From JBBQXY01 sp038209195 (GTDB lineage: Bacteria > Chloroflexota > Ktedonobacteria > Ktedonobacterales > Ktedonobacteraceae), in the NCBI GenBank assembly GCA_038209195.1, contig JBBQXY010000005.1, positions 1-64,000 on the forward strand: a DNA stretch of 64,000 bases. The letters are read 5' to 3'. This document shows, one piece after another, positions 36,079-45,129 of the stretch; the stretch's first letter is position 1; each line of letters opens with the position of its first letter. Made by a program: the position numbers and the translations under genes. A model generated the notes under the pieces. It was not told the DNA's origin. It was given only the letters and a program-made list of their open reading frames with translations, and did not search any database.

Positions 36079-36147
36079 GTGATACTCAACAGCAAGAAAC
36101 AAACCCATCCTTGAAGGATGGGTTTGTTTCTTGCTGTTGAGTATCAC
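36079..36147 (+). terminator. 33-bp perfect hairpin after the small-peptide gene
   Basis: Arms 36079-36111 and 36115-36147 are exactly complementary around a three-base loop (TGA). It begins 32 bases after the peptide stop and is followed by TTTATCTC. It also isolates the next gene from upstream transcription. Confidence 0.8.
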
Positions 36148-36216
36148 TTTATCTCTTCTAACCTTTCCCCGTATATGATATGATGATGAAGAAAATATCT
36201 TGACGGAGCGAGAAGC

Positions 36217-36480
36217 GTGACTAAACCAAAAGAACCAATACTACCGCAAGTGACGTTCTATACCAAGGTAGGGTGCCATCTATGCGAAGAGGCGCGTGAT
36301 ATGCTTGATGACATCGCGACACAAACCAATTACGAACTTACCGAGATTGATATTCGTAGCAATACCGCGCTATTTGAGCAGTACCGCTATCGCATACCCG
36401 TTATCATCATAAACTACGAAACAGTAATCGAAGGGCGTATCGAATTTCGAGACCTCGCCACTGCCTTTCATCTGCATTAA
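36217..36480 (+). CDS. Glutaredoxin-like (DUF836) thiol protein
   Basis: This 87-residue thioredoxin-fold protein has the redox motif CHLC (VTFYTKVGCHLCEEARDML) and the cis-proline segment RIPVIIINYE. Such small proteins reduce disulfides or mixed disulfides. GGAG lies before the GTG start. The gene is followed by a multi-hairpin repeat and then the DUF2085 gene. Confidence 0.85.
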   Translation: MTKPKEPILPQVTFYTKVGCHLCEEARDMLDDIATQTNYELTEIDIRSNTALFEQYRYRIPVIIINYETVIEGRIEFRDLATAFHLH

Positions 36481-36519
36481 ATAAGGATAACTACTATTGC
36501 GCTGTCCCTGTTCACAAAA

Positions 36520-36620
36520 CAAGCAGGGATGCAAGGGGCTGCGGCCCCTTGACTGGGTTCTAGGGCTGCGCCCTAGATTCCCTTTCTTTCCCGCCGCCGA
36601 AGGCGGCATTTCACATGAAG
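36520..36620 (+). repeat. Multi-hairpin dispersed repeat
   Basis: A copy with all three stems (AAGGGGC...GCCCCTT; CTAGGGCTGCGCCCTAG; GCCGCCGAAGGCGGC) and the right end TTTCACATGAAG. It separates the glutaredoxin-like and DUF2085 genes. Confidence 0.8.
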
Positions 36621-36635
36621 GGAACCTTAACAACT

Positions 36636-37202
36636 ATGGCACAACAACAGGTTCAACAAAGGCAACATACAAGGGCAATTTTTCCCCTCGCCACCAAACA
36701 AGCTTTTGAGCAAGCTATCCATTTTTCCGGCGAATTTTTGCTCAAGTACTGGGCAACCATCGTTATGGTCGTGCTTGGCTCCATTGTTGCCACCGCCCTT
36801 GCCATTCCATTTCTTTCGTACTTTGGCCTTGATGCCGTTGCCAAACCACTCTTCTTTTCGCTACACGTTGTCTGTGCGCAAGTACCCTCCCATTCTTTCT
36901 ACATCTTTGGCCATCAGCTTGGCTTATGTGAGCGCAACTTCTCGATCTACGCTTCGATGTTCCTCGGCAGCCTCGTCTTTGTCATCAGCAAGAAACGCTT
37001 GCCGGGCTTGCCTTGGTGGCTCTGGATTCTCTTACTCCTGCCCATGGCATGGGATGGTATCACACAAATGTTCGGCCTCCGTGAGAGCACCATGGAATTA
37101 CGCCTACTTACCGGCTCCCTTTTTGGCCTAGCCAACATCTGGTTCGTACTTCCCCTCATTCAGAAAACCCTCGACGAAACTCCCGTCGCCACACGTCACT
37201 AG
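36636..37202 (+). CDS. DUF2085 membrane protein
   Basis: This protein of about 188 residues has four or five hydrophobic segments and the DUF2085 signature VVCAQVPSHSFYIFGHQLGLCERNFSIYASM, with conserved Cys, Gln, His and Cys-Glu-Arg. Function is unknown. The start at 36636 avoids the repeat; an ATG at 36615 lies inside the repeat end and has no ribosome site. Confidence 0.78.
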   Translation: MAQQQVQQRQHTRAIFPLATKQAFEQAIHFSGEFLLKYWATIVMVVLGSIVATALAIPFLSYFGLDAVAKPLFFSLHVVCAQVPSHSFYIFGHQLGLCERNFSIYASMFLGSLVFVISKKRLPGLPWWLWILLLLPMAWDGITQMFGLRESTMELRLLTGSLFGLANIWFVLPLIQKTLDETPVATRH

Positions 37203-37222
37203 AACAAAGCATAAAAATACGC

Positions 37223-37228
37223 TATAAT
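37223..37228 (+). promoter_or_regulatory. -10 element for the MtaB-like gene
   Basis: A perfect TATAAT lies 45 bases before the ATG at 37273 and has no clear -35 match. The leader has no Shine-Dalgarno. Confidence 0.4.
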
Positions 37229-37272
37229 CATGCAAGTAAGAATGAAATATAAACAGAAAACAACACAACCTT

Positions 37273-38814
37273 ATGCACGACCAAACAGAGACAAAAACAA
37301 CATTCGCCGTCACAACCCTGGGCTGCAAAGTAAACCAGGCCGACACCGACGCCATCAGTGACCAAATGAACCTTGCTGGCTTTGAGCAACGCGACTTTAA
37401 CGCCGATGCCGATGTCTATATCGTCAACACCTGTACAGTCACTCACCTGGGCGACCGAAGCTCGCGCAACCTTATTAGTCAGGCCCATCGCCGCCATCCC
37501 ACCGCGCTCCTTGTTGTCACCGGTTGCTATGCAGAAATGAACCCCACTGCCGTCGCTGCTCTGCCAGGCGTTGATCTGGTCGTGGGCAATCGCGGCAAAG
37601 ATACCCTCGTTGACACCATTAAAGCCACATATCAAATAGGCAAACAGCACCTACCGCTGCCAGTCTTTTCAGGCCCCCAACCATCGCTACCTGAAGAACA
37701 GCAGCAAAATCAAAGCCTTGCCGTACCAACATCCTTTATCAATGGAGTGCGTACATTGCCGCTTTTGCCCTTAGATACGCAACACATTGGCAGTGACAAC
37801 GAACTGTCAATTGACGTGACAGAGGAAGAGCCACAGTCTGACAACCCTGCACATCTCTCGCCATTTACACCGCCAGCACACCCAACACTGCCCTCTTCCT
37901 TATCAGCCAGCGCAAAATTACAGTCGCGCACCCGCGTACAGATGAAAGTGCAGGATGGCTGCGATAATCGCTGCACTTATTGCATCGTTCCTTATGTTCG
38001 TGGCGGCTCGCGCAGTCGTAGTATCGCCTCCGTCGTCGAACACGTACAGCGAAAAGCACGCGCAGGCTATCAGGAAATTGTGCTGACAGGTATCCACCTG
38101 GGCGACTATCATCCAGATGGTGACGAAAAACGTGACCTTGGCGATCTCATCACGGCATTACTGCACGAAACCGAGATGCCGCGCATCCGTGTCTCATCGT
38201 TGGAGCCAGAGGATTTTCGTTTAGAGTGGCTCGAATTGTGGCAAAATCCACGTCTGTGTCGTCATTTCCATCTCCCTATGCAAAGCGGCTCCGATGCCAT
38301 TTTACGGCGCATGGCCCGCCGCTATACCAGTTCGCGCTATCACACCATCATCACCACCGCCAAACAACTCATTCCAGGTGTCGCCATCAGCACCGATATC
38401 ATTACCGGCTTCCCTGGCGAAAGCGACGATGATTTCGAGCAAACCTATCAACTCGCCACTACATTGCAGTTCGCCAAAGCCCATATCTTCCGCTACTCCC
38501 CACGCCAGGGTACTGCCGCCGCACGTATGAAAGGGCAAATAAAGGAAGAGATCAAAAAAGCCCGCAGCGCACGCTTACTCGCCTTGAACGAAGAACACAG
38601 TCGCCTCTTCCGCCAGCAATTTTCAGGTCTGACTACACAGGTCTTGATCGAGGACTTTAAGCACGAACATTGGGAAGGGCTGACCGACAATTACCTGCGT
38701 GTAGAAGTAGATGGCTTACCCGAAACAACAACGCGCAACTGGCAAAATACATTAGTCCGCGTCCGCTTATCTCACCTGGTCGATGACGGGATTGCTGGCA
38801 TAGTCGTGGATTAA
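37273..38814 (+). CDS. mtaB: tRNA threonylcarbamoyladenosine methylthiotransferase (MtaB-like)
   Basis: This 513-residue radical-SAM methylthiotransferase would add a methylthio group to t6A37 of tRNA. The N-terminal UPF0004 domain has TLGCKVNQAD, VNTCTVTH and VTGCYAE, whose cysteines hold the second 4Fe-4S cluster. The radical-SAM cluster motif is CDNRCTYC, and a C-terminal TRAM-like segment ends the protein. Between the domains lies an unusual linker of about 90 Pro/Ser/Gln-rich residues (roughly 133-220), longer than in typical members. MtaB rather than MiaB or RimO is favoured by GCKVNQ. Confidence 0.88.
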   Translation: MHDQTETKTTFAVTTLGCKVNQADTDAISDQMNLAGFEQRDFNADADVYIVNTCTVTHLGDRSSRNLISQAHRRHPTALLVVTGCYAEMNPTAVAALPGVDLVVGNRGKDTLVDTIKATYQIGKQHLPLPVFSGPQPSLPEEQQQNQSLAVPTSFINGVRTLPLLPLDTQHIGSDNELSIDVTEEEPQSDNPAHLSPFTPPAHPTLPSSLSASAKLQSRTRVQMKVQDGCDNRCTYCIVPYVRGGSRSRSIASVVEHVQRKARAGYQEIVLTGIHLGDYHPDGDEKRDLGDLITALLHETEMPRIRVSSLEPEDFRLEWLELWQNPRLCRHFHLPMQSGSDAILRRMARRYTSSRYHTIITTAKQLIPGVAISTDIITGFPGESDDDFEQTYQLATTLQFAKAHIFRYSPRQGTAAARMKGQIKEEIKKARSARLLALNEEHSRLFRQQFSGLTTQVLIEDFKHEHWEGLTDNYLRVEVDGLPETTTRNWQNTLVRVRLSHLVDDGIAGIVVD

Positions 38815-38861
38815 ACTGATCCTCTGATCAAAGTAAAAATCGTTGCTAGTGTTCCGACAAC

Positions 38862-39102
38862 CTTCATGTGATAAGTGGGGATGCAAGGGGCCGCGCCCCT
38901 TGACTGGGTTCTAGGGCTGCGCCCTAGCTCTCCTGATAAGTGGGGATGCAAGGGGCCGCGCCCCTTGACTGGGTTCTAGGGCTGTGCCCTAGCTCTCCTG
39001 ATAAGTGGGGATGCAAGGGGCTGTCGCCCCTTGACTGGGTTCTAGGGCTGTGCCCTAGCTCTCTCCCTCTCTCTGCCGCCGTAGGCGGCATTTCACATGA
39101 AG
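38862..39102 (+). repeat. Triple tandem multi-hairpin repeat with exact inverted ends
   Basis: Three units with a 65-base period (beginning 38871, 38936 and 39001) carry the first two hairpins; only the last carries the GCCGCC...GGCGGC stem. The whole is bounded by CTTCATGTGA (38862-38871) and TCACATGAAG (39093-39102), a perfect 10-base inverted repeat. It fills the 318-base gap between the MtaB-like gene and the acetyltransferase gene. Confidence 0.85.
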
Positions 39103-39132
39103 AACAACAGAGCATTAGAGAGATAACCATCC

Positions 39133-39687
39133 ATGGCAGAAAAGAAAATAGTAATCAGAGAGGCGACACCTACTGATGCTTTAGGCATCTCTATGGTCCA
39201 CGTCAATACCTGGCGTTCAACCTATCGCGATATCGTACCCACAACTTTTTTAGACAACATGTCTTACGAGGAGGGCGAGAAACGCTGGTTCAACTATATG
39301 CGTAATGACCAAGCTGAAGGGAAAGCTGTCTTTTTCGTTGCTGAAGTTGAGCCAGGCCACATCGTTGGCTTTGTCTCCGGTGGCTACAACCGTGAGGAAG
39401 ACCCCATCTATTCAAGCGAACTCTACGCCATCTACATCCTGCAAGAGTACCACGGTCAAGGCATTGGTCGGCGTCTTGCCCATATATTCGTTGAAAGATT
39501 ACTCTCAATGGGTATCGACTCCATGCTCTTATGGGTCTTTACCGTCAATCCAGCTCGAAAATTCTATGAAGCACTGGGCGGACAACTCCTACGAGCCAGC
39601 ACCTTTGAGATCGAAGGTGTAACCATCGAAGAAGTAGCCTATGGATGGTTGAACATTCGAACACTTTTAGCGGAGCCTCATCCATGA
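39133..39687 (+). CDS. GNAT-family N-acetyltransferase
   Basis: This 184-residue protein has the GNAT fold: TPTDALGISMVHVNTWRSTYRD at the N-terminus, the acetyl-CoA pyrophosphate loop in EYHGQGIGRRLA, and NPARKFYEALGG in the last part. The substrate is unknown. The stop overlaps the start of the next gene by ATGA, so the two are translationally coupled. Confidence 0.9.
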   Translation: MAEKKIVIREATPTDALGISMVHVNTWRSTYRDIVPTTFLDNMSYEEGEKRWFNYMRNDQAEGKAVFFVAEVEPGHIVGFVSGGYNREEDPIYSSELYAIYILQEYHGQGIGRRLAHIFVERLLSMGIDSMLLWVFTVNPARKFYEALGGQLLRASTFEIEGVTIEEVAYGWLNIRTLLAEPHP

Positions 39688-40799
39688 AGCATCACCTGCT
39701 CACACTCGGTTGTCTTGCAATCCTGGCACTTTTCCTTATCGCTTGTACGGATACTTCACCCACTGGTTCAGCGAGCACCAGTATCCAGCCTACACACCCC
39801 ATGCAGCCAAGAACCCTACAGAAGATTACCGCAACAGGCAGCTTTCATGAATTCTCATTGCCGCAAGCCAATAGTGGCTTAATGCGTCCTGCCATTGACC
39901 ATGAAGGGCGCATCTGGTTCGGCGAAATGGGGCATAACTATCTTGGCGTCTTTGACCCGCATACACATACATTTCAACAAAAAACACCGCCGCGTGGGCA
40001 GAACGGCGTCATGGGTATTCTAGTGGGAGCGGATGATACCATCTGGTTCGCCGAGCAATACGCCAACTATATCGGGCAGTACGTTCCCAGCACTGGTAAA
40101 TATCGTCTCTATAGCTTACCGACCCTGACAGTTCCCGATCCCAGCGATAGCAGCAAAATACTCACCTTGCCCAGTGCGCCCAACGATATTGCCCAGGACC
40201 GCTACGGCACTATCTGGTTCACCGAGCTAAACGCGGACTCTCTGGGACGACTTGACCCGCGTACAGGTCTGATCCACCAATACCCGCTCTCTCCCGCAAA
40301 AAGCGTGCAAAAACTCGCCCCCTACGGTGTGACCGTTGACCCCTCCGGCATGGTCTGGTTTACCGAATCAAGCAACGACCTTGTTGGGCGTCTCGACCCG
40401 ACCACGGGCAGCATACAGTTTTTCACGCTGCCCGGCCCGATCTATCCATTAATGGAGATTGCCAGTGACCCGCGAGGTATCCTCTGGATGACCTCGTTTA
40501 CCTCCGGGCTACTGCTCCGTCTTCAACCACAAACGGGAACCTTCACACCGTACTTTGCCCCCTTTAGCGGTAGTGAGGCCGGCGGAATTTATGGCCTCAC
40601 CATCGCTCCTGACGGCACAATTTGGCTGGCATTGACCGCTGAAAACACCATTGCACAGCTTGATACCACCACCAACCGCTTTACGTACTATGCCATTCCC
40701 ACCACAGCCAGCCTCCCCTTTGGATTGGCCATGGATGCCAGCCATTCTCTGTGGTTCACCGAATCTGGTAGCGACAAAATTGCTATGCTCAAGCCATAG
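39684..40799 (+). CDS. Vgb-like beta-propeller lipoprotein
   Basis: This 371-residue lipoprotein has a signal with lipobox LIAC, followed by about six repeats of the IWF(T/A/G)E...(L/I)GR(L/Y)DP pattern seen in virginiamycin B lyase (streptogramin lyase) propellers. The start at 39684 overlaps the acetyltransferase stop by four bases. A true streptogramin lyase role is possible but not shown; many secreted relatives have other or unknown roles. Coupling to an acetyltransferase is a combination also seen in drug-inactivation loci, but this is only suggestive. Confidence 0.8.
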   Translation: MKHHLLTLGCLAILALFLIACTDTSPTGSASTSIQPTHPMQPRTLQKITATGSFHEFSLPQANSGLMRPAIDHEGRIWFGEMGHNYLGVFDPHTHTFQQKTPPRGQNGVMGILVGADDTIWFAEQYANYIGQYVPSTGKYRLYSLPTLTVPDPSDSSKILTLPSAPNDIAQDRYGTIWFTELNADSLGRLDPRTGLIHQYPLSPAKSVQKLAPYGVTVDPSGMVWFTESSNDLVGRLDPTTGSIQFFTLPGPIYPLMEIASDPRGILWMTSFTSGLLLRLQPQTGTFTPYFAPFSGSEAGGIYGLTIAPDGTIWLALTAENTIAQLDTTTNRFTYYAIPTTASLPFGLAMDASHSLWFTESGSDKIAMLKP

Positions 40800-40811
40800 A
40801 CATTTCATTGA

Positions 40812-42860
40812 CTAGTGTAAATACTTTTCAAACCAACGTGAGATGTGCCGCAAGCGTTCCAAGCGCATTTTGGGATGCCCACCACGCGAAAGACCATGGC
40901 TCTGCCCCTCAAATCGCACAAAGAGCACTTCACGCCCCATATACTTCAAGGCGGCGAAAAGCTGCTCTGCCTGCTCAATATTGCAGCGCAAATCGCTCTC
41001 ACTATGGATCAGCAGCAATGGAGTATGCATATTCTTCACGTAGTGCAGCGGAGACAGGCGAATATATCGTTCTGGGTCTTCCCACGGCGTAGTCTCCATA
41101 TCATCGTCGGCAAAATCCCAGCCTATATCACTACTGCCAAAGAACGAGACGCGATTGATCACACTGCGATCAGCCACCGCCACTTTGAAACGATCCGTAT
41201 GACCAATGAGCCAGCTTGTCATGAACCCACCATAGCTGCCACCGATCACACCCATCCGCTCTTCGTCAATGTAGCCCTTTTGAAGCAATACATCCATTCC
41301 CGCCATAATGTCCAGCGAGTCCTTGACACCCCATTCTCCACGTACAGCCACCGCGAATTCATGTCCATAACCAATACTACCGCGGGGATTGGTATAAAGC
41401 ACCACATAGCCGGAAGCCGCCAGCACCTGCATCTCATGGAAGAAGCCATAGCCATACTGCGTATTTGGGCCACCATGTATTTCAAGAACCAACGGATATT
41501 TTTTTGCTGGGTCAAAATCGGGTGGCTTGAGCACCCAGCCATCCATCGGCCAACCTTCCTCGCCACTATAGGTCAGGTATTCAGGCGTAGAGAGCGTGAG
41601 TTCATTCAACAGCTCATCATTAAAACTGGTAATGCGGCGCAGTTCCCCAGGCGCGGCAGTCGAGCCCACGAAGATTTCCGCGAGGTGAGTGGTATCTTCA
41701 ATCAGCAAAGCCACCTTATCTCTAGCTTGGTTCATATCAAAATCGAGGACATGGATATTGCCGGGGGTCAGCGTTGGCGGTTGCGTTCCAGCACCGCCAT
41801 CCACAGGGACACTATAAACTCGCGTACTGCCCCGCTGTGCCGCCAGAACATAGAGCATTTTACCATCAGACGACCAGGGTGGAGCGGGCAACATATGCTC
41901 ATCACTCATATCGCTATTCGTCCAGTCAGAGCAGCTCCCTTCAAATTCACTCGTCAAGCAAGTAGGTGCTACCTGTGCGCCATCGGCGGCAATGGTAAAA
42001 AGCGACATATGATTGGCAGACCCCAGCGTAGGTCTTGCCAGAAAAGCAATCGTTTTGCCATCCGGCGACCACGATGGTGAATGACATCCCCTCGAACTAT
42101 CGGTCAGGCAGCGTAATTCTCCCACCGCGCCATCAGGGAGATCGAGCACGTAGAGATCAGAACCAAAGTACCGCCAGCGTCCCTCACTACGGTCAGAGCT
42201 AAAAGCAATACGTGTCCCATCAGGCGACCACGCGGCATCGCTATCGTCCCAATCCCCATCGGTAAGTTGTAATGGCTCATCACCAGCAATATTCACCACA
42301 AAGAGATGTTTGCGTCGCTCATAAATATACCCAACGCCATCAAGGCGATACATCAAACGATCTATTACACGCACCTTTGGTAAGGGCTTGCCATCCTCGT
42401 TCTCTTCATCCGCCGGTCCAACTAATGCCGTAAAAATCACTCGCTTGCTATCAGGTGACCAGACAGGGTTGGAGGCTCCATGTTGCATAAAAGTCAGTTG
42501 GTGTGCCTCGCCACCGTCGGAAGGAAGCAGCCAGATCTGCGCTTTCCCTTTCCCCTGTTCCTTCTGCTTTGCACTATCCTTACCCTCTAGTTCTCCCTCA
42601 CGTTTGGAGACGAAGGCCAACCACTTGCCATCAGGCGACCAGCAAGGGCTATACGCATCTCCCGTACCCATGGTGATACGTCTCGCCTCACCGCCCTCGC
42701 TTGGAACAATCCAGATCGAGGAACGATATTCATGTTTGCCAGCATGTATCGTTTTCACGGCAAATGCTACGCGCCCCCCATCGGGCGCAATACGTGGAGT
42801 TCCTATAAACTGAACACGGTACAGGTCTTCAATAGTTATAGTTCGTGGACTGGATGCCAT
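40812..42860 (-). CDS. S9 family serine peptidase (acylaminoacyl-peptidase-like)
   Basis: This protein of about 682 residues has an N-terminal beta-propeller of WD40-like PD40 repeats (repeated SPDG(K/T)...AF or W units). The C-terminal prolyl-oligopeptidase-type hydrolase has its serine in GGSYGGFMTSW, a downstream Asp in the SESD region and its His in GQSHGLSRGG. It probably trims oligopeptides or N-acylated peptides in the cytoplasm. GAAGGAT precedes the ATG at 42860; the frame could begin five residues earlier. Confidence 0.94.
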   Translation of the reverse strand: MASSPRTITIEDLYRVQFIGTPRIAPDGGRVAFAVKTIHAGKHEYRSSIWIVPSEGGEARRITMGTGDAYSPCWSPDGKWLAFVSKREGELEGKDSAKQKEQGKGKAQIWLLPSDGGEAHQLTFMQHGASNPVWSPDSKRVIFTALVGPADEENEDGKPLPKVRVIDRLMYRLDGVGYIYERRKHLFVVNIAGDEPLQLTDGDWDDSDAAWSPDGTRIAFSSDRSEGRWRYFGSDLYVLDLPDGAVGELRCLTDSSRGCHSPSWSPDGKTIAFLARPTLGSANHMSLFTIAADGAQVAPTCLTSEFEGSCSDWTNSDMSDEHMLPAPPWSSDGKMLYVLAAQRGSTRVYSVPVDGGAGTQPPTLTPGNIHVLDFDMNQARDKVALLIEDTTHLAEIFVGSTAAPGELRRITSFNDELLNELTLSTPEYLTYSGEEGWPMDGWVLKPPDFDPAKKYPLVLEIHGGPNTQYGYGFFHEMQVLAASGYVVLYTNPRGSIGYGHEFAVAVRGEWGVKDSLDIMAGMDVLLQKGYIDEERMGVIGGSYGGFMTSWLIGHTDRFKVAVADRSVINRVSFFGSSDIGWDFADDDMETTPWEDPERYIRLSPLHYVKNMHTPLLLIHSESDLRCNIEQAEQLFAALKYMGREVLFVRFEGQSHGLSRGGHPKMRLERLRHISRWFEKYLH

Positions 42861-42913
42861 TATTCTATCCTTCATATCGTTGTCTATTGCTCTAGCGATG
42901 ATTGTATCCTATG

Positions 42914-43762
42914 CTATTTGCGGCGACGACTGCGACGCTCGTGCTCCAGCGAAATATCCAGTGTCTCATGTAAACGCTCAAAGTCATCCACATCAAGCTG
43001 TAGTTCAACTGCCGGCATATCATCTGGTCGCGCACGTCCTTCCTCGAACAATTGTAATACCATCACCAGCTCAACCTCCAACTCCAGGACACTATCTTCG
43101 CTTTCCTCGGCTATCACCGGTTCGTGTCCATGCTCTTCCTCGTCCTCATCATCATCGTCATCAGACAAGGCCTGAATAAATTCAATATTGGTACGAACAC
43201 AGCGAAAACGCCCCGATAATTTCAAGGCATCGGTCGAAAGCTCCTCGGCTAACTCGCGTACCACCTCCATCATCTGCACAAACGCGTCTTGCAACTGCTC
43301 CAGGGCATCTTCCTCATCTGACACCGTTTCGCCATCAGCCCCTAATGCTCCACTCGGCAATGTTACATCGCCACCCACCGTGCCGCTACCGCTATCCGGT
43401 AAACGCTGGCGCGCGAGATCATTGAGACGTTCCAATGCTTGCGCAAAGGCGGGCGAAAAACTACCACCCTCTCGATCACCCGCCTTCTCATCGTCACTAC
43501 CTCCATCAGCCTCGTCACCATTGCTGTCATCTTCGCTCTCATCATCATCGTCGTCATCCTCGTCCAACCCAACCGCCGCCTCCACAATCAAAATCTGCTG
43601 ATGCAGTTGCTCGGCTATATCTTTTGTCATAAATGCTGAAATACGTGCCTGCCGTGAGGCTGCAAGCAGTTGAAATGAGGGCCAGTCCCGATAACGCTCT
43701 CGAGTCCGTAGATAGCGCATCTCTACCATACCAAGGGTATCCAGACGCAGCGAAAGTTCCAT
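42914..43762 (-). CDS. Highly acidic protein of unknown function
   Basis: This 282-residue protein has two long Asp/Glu runs (about residues 68-95 and 200-215) in a helical, possibly coiled-coil context (LEQLQDAFVQMMEVVRELAEEL). It ends in a basic tail ERRSRRRK. No family is recognised. The ATG at 43762 follows GGAGGG. It lies 53 bases upstream of the S9 peptidase gene on the same strand. The acidic runs resemble those of histone-chaperone or RNA-polymerase-delta-like proteins, but this is compositional only. Confidence 0.7.
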   Translation of the reverse strand: MELSLRLDTLGMVEMRYLRTRERYRDWPSFQLLAASRQARISAFMTKDIAEQLHQQILIVEAAVGLDEDDDDDDESEDDSNGDEADGGSDDEKAGDREGGSFSPAFAQALERLNDLARQRLPDSGSGTVGGDVTLPSGALGADGETVSDEEDALEQLQDAFVQMMEVVRELAEELSTDALKLSGRFRCVRTNIEFIQALSDDDDDEDEEEHGHEPVIAEESEDSVLELEVELVMVLQLFEEGRARPDDMPAVELQLDVDDFERLHETLDISLEHERRSRRRK

Positions 43763-44101
43763 AAGTCCCTCCTATAAGTGAGCAAGCCTTATCTTTTCAA
43801 TCTTTCAATTCATGATTCAGTCGTATAAGCTCATAATGGTAGTTCTATTCACATTGAGTCAGTGCCTGGGAATAGAAGGATCCTTGAAGATAGTTTGCTC
43901 CAAATTTGACCTATCAGATTAATGTCATCATCATACCACAAGCCATACAGCAAAATACAATCATCTCCATTACTTCCTCTTTTTTAGCTCCGATTACCCA
44001 GTATCGTATACACCCCTTTCAACTCTCCACTCTTTTAGAAAAAACGCATCAGACGAATTTGAAGCTCTGAAGGCTCGGTCTCCCCCTCCAACTCTCCATC
44101 C

Positions 44102-44179
44102 TTTGGGAAAAAGCAGGAGGGCTGCGCCCTCCTGCTTTTTCCCAAAAACTTTTTCTTTTTTACGCCGCCGAAGGCGGCG
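44102..44179 (+). repeat. Long hairpin plus GCCGCC stem, degenerate relative of the multi-hairpin repeat
   Basis: A 21-bp perfect stem (44102-44122 with 44126-44146) contains GGAGGGCTGCGCCCTCC. It is followed by a T-rich stretch and CGCCGCCGAAGGCGGCG (44163-44179). The upstream part of this 513-base gap (43763-44101) holds no gene that I can support. Confidence 0.65.
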
Positions 44180-44275
44180 CGTTCTAAGGGAATGTCAATC
44201 GCAACCCTTGACAGCAACATCACCAATGTCTATACTCCAATTTCGGCTACCTACGAAGGAAGAAAGGGAAAACAT

Positions 44276-45097
44276 ATGTTGCGCTTCGATCTGAATATCT
44301 CGCTTCTCTTGAAAGAAGTACCGTTCTTAGAACGGTTCCAACGTGCTGCCAGCCTTGGCTTTACCGCCGTCGAGTTCTGGTGGCCTGGCGATCAATACCT
44401 TTCAGCAACTGCCGAACAGGTGCAAAAAACAGGGCTCAAAGTGGCACTCATGAATTTCGATGCCGGAAATATTGCCGCTGGTGAACGCGGCTTTCTCAAT
44501 AACATTGAGCGACAACAATGGTTTCGTGACCATGTACCAAAAGCAATTGAATTTGCGCTACAGATCGGCTGCCCCCAGCTAAACGCCTTAGTCGGAAACA
44601 TGCCGCCACAATCTCTCCCAAGCCGGAGCATCGAGGCGCAGCTAGAACTGGTCCGTGAGAACCTCGCCTTCGCAGCCGACTATGCCGCCACTGCTGCTCT
44701 AGGCGTGGTAATCGAAACACTGAACGCCTTCGAGAGTCCACGCTATCTCCTCTCAAGTACACGCCAGGCTCTCGACATGCTTACTGCCGTAAACCGCCCA
44801 AACCTCAAATATCAGTACGATATATACCACATGCAGCGCATGGAAGGCAATCTGATCGCAACGTTGCGCGAACATATTGCGCAGATTGGACACATCCAGG
44901 TGGCAGACTCGCCAGACCGTCATGAGCCCGGTACCGGAGAAATCCATTTTCCACATGTGCTAGCAACCCTTGAAACCCTGGCATACAATGGCTACATTGG
45001 TCTAGAATACAACCCAACAACCAGTTCAGAAGCTAGTCTTGCCTGGCTACCCAACAACCGCCGCAGCACAGCAGCAGCAAGTGACCTGCTTCTGTAG
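44276..45097 (+). CDS. Hydroxypyruvate isomerase-like TIM-barrel protein
   Basis: This protein of about 273 residues of the AP-endonuclease-2/xylose-isomerase-like family matches Hyi (FDLNISLLLKEVPFLERFQRAASLGFTAVEFWWP, NALVGNMP, VIETLNAFESPRY, YDIYHMQRMEGN, IGHIQVADSPDRHEPGTGEI, GYIGLEYNP). Two catalytic/metal Glu residues are visible. Hyi interconverts hydroxypyruvate and tartronate semialdehyde in glyoxylate metabolism. AAAGGGAAAACAT precedes the ATG at 44276; a longer frame from 44192 begins next to the repeat. The amidohydrolase gene begins 32 bases downstream. Confidence 0.86.
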   Translation: MLRFDLNISLLLKEVPFLERFQRAASLGFTAVEFWWPGDQYLSATAEQVQKTGLKVALMNFDAGNIAAGERGFLNNIERQQWFRDHVPKAIEFALQIGCPQLNALVGNMPPQSLPSRSIEAQLELVRENLAFAADYAATAALGVVIETLNAFESPRYLLSSTRQALDMLTAVNRPNLKYQYDIYHMQRMEGNLIATLREHIAQIGHIQVADSPDRHEPGTGEIHFPHVLATLETLAYNGYIGLEYNPTTSSEASLAWLPNNRRSTAAASDLLL

Positions 45098-45129
45098 TAA
45101 ACTTTCAACAATAGGGATACAATAACACA

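Noticed and set aside
38924..39176. Short frames on both strands within the triple repeat
   Set aside because: They are produced by the tandem hairpin units and recur in other repeat copies; there is no gene signal.
40845..42080. A 411-codon open frame on the plus strand
   Set aside because: It lies wholly antisense to the S9 peptidase, whose propeller and catalytic motifs are clear. Its sequence has no domain and no ribosome site.
43188..43601. Ser-rich plus-strand frames opposite the acidic protein
   Set aside because: They are a compositional shadow of the Asp/Glu codon runs on the minus strand.
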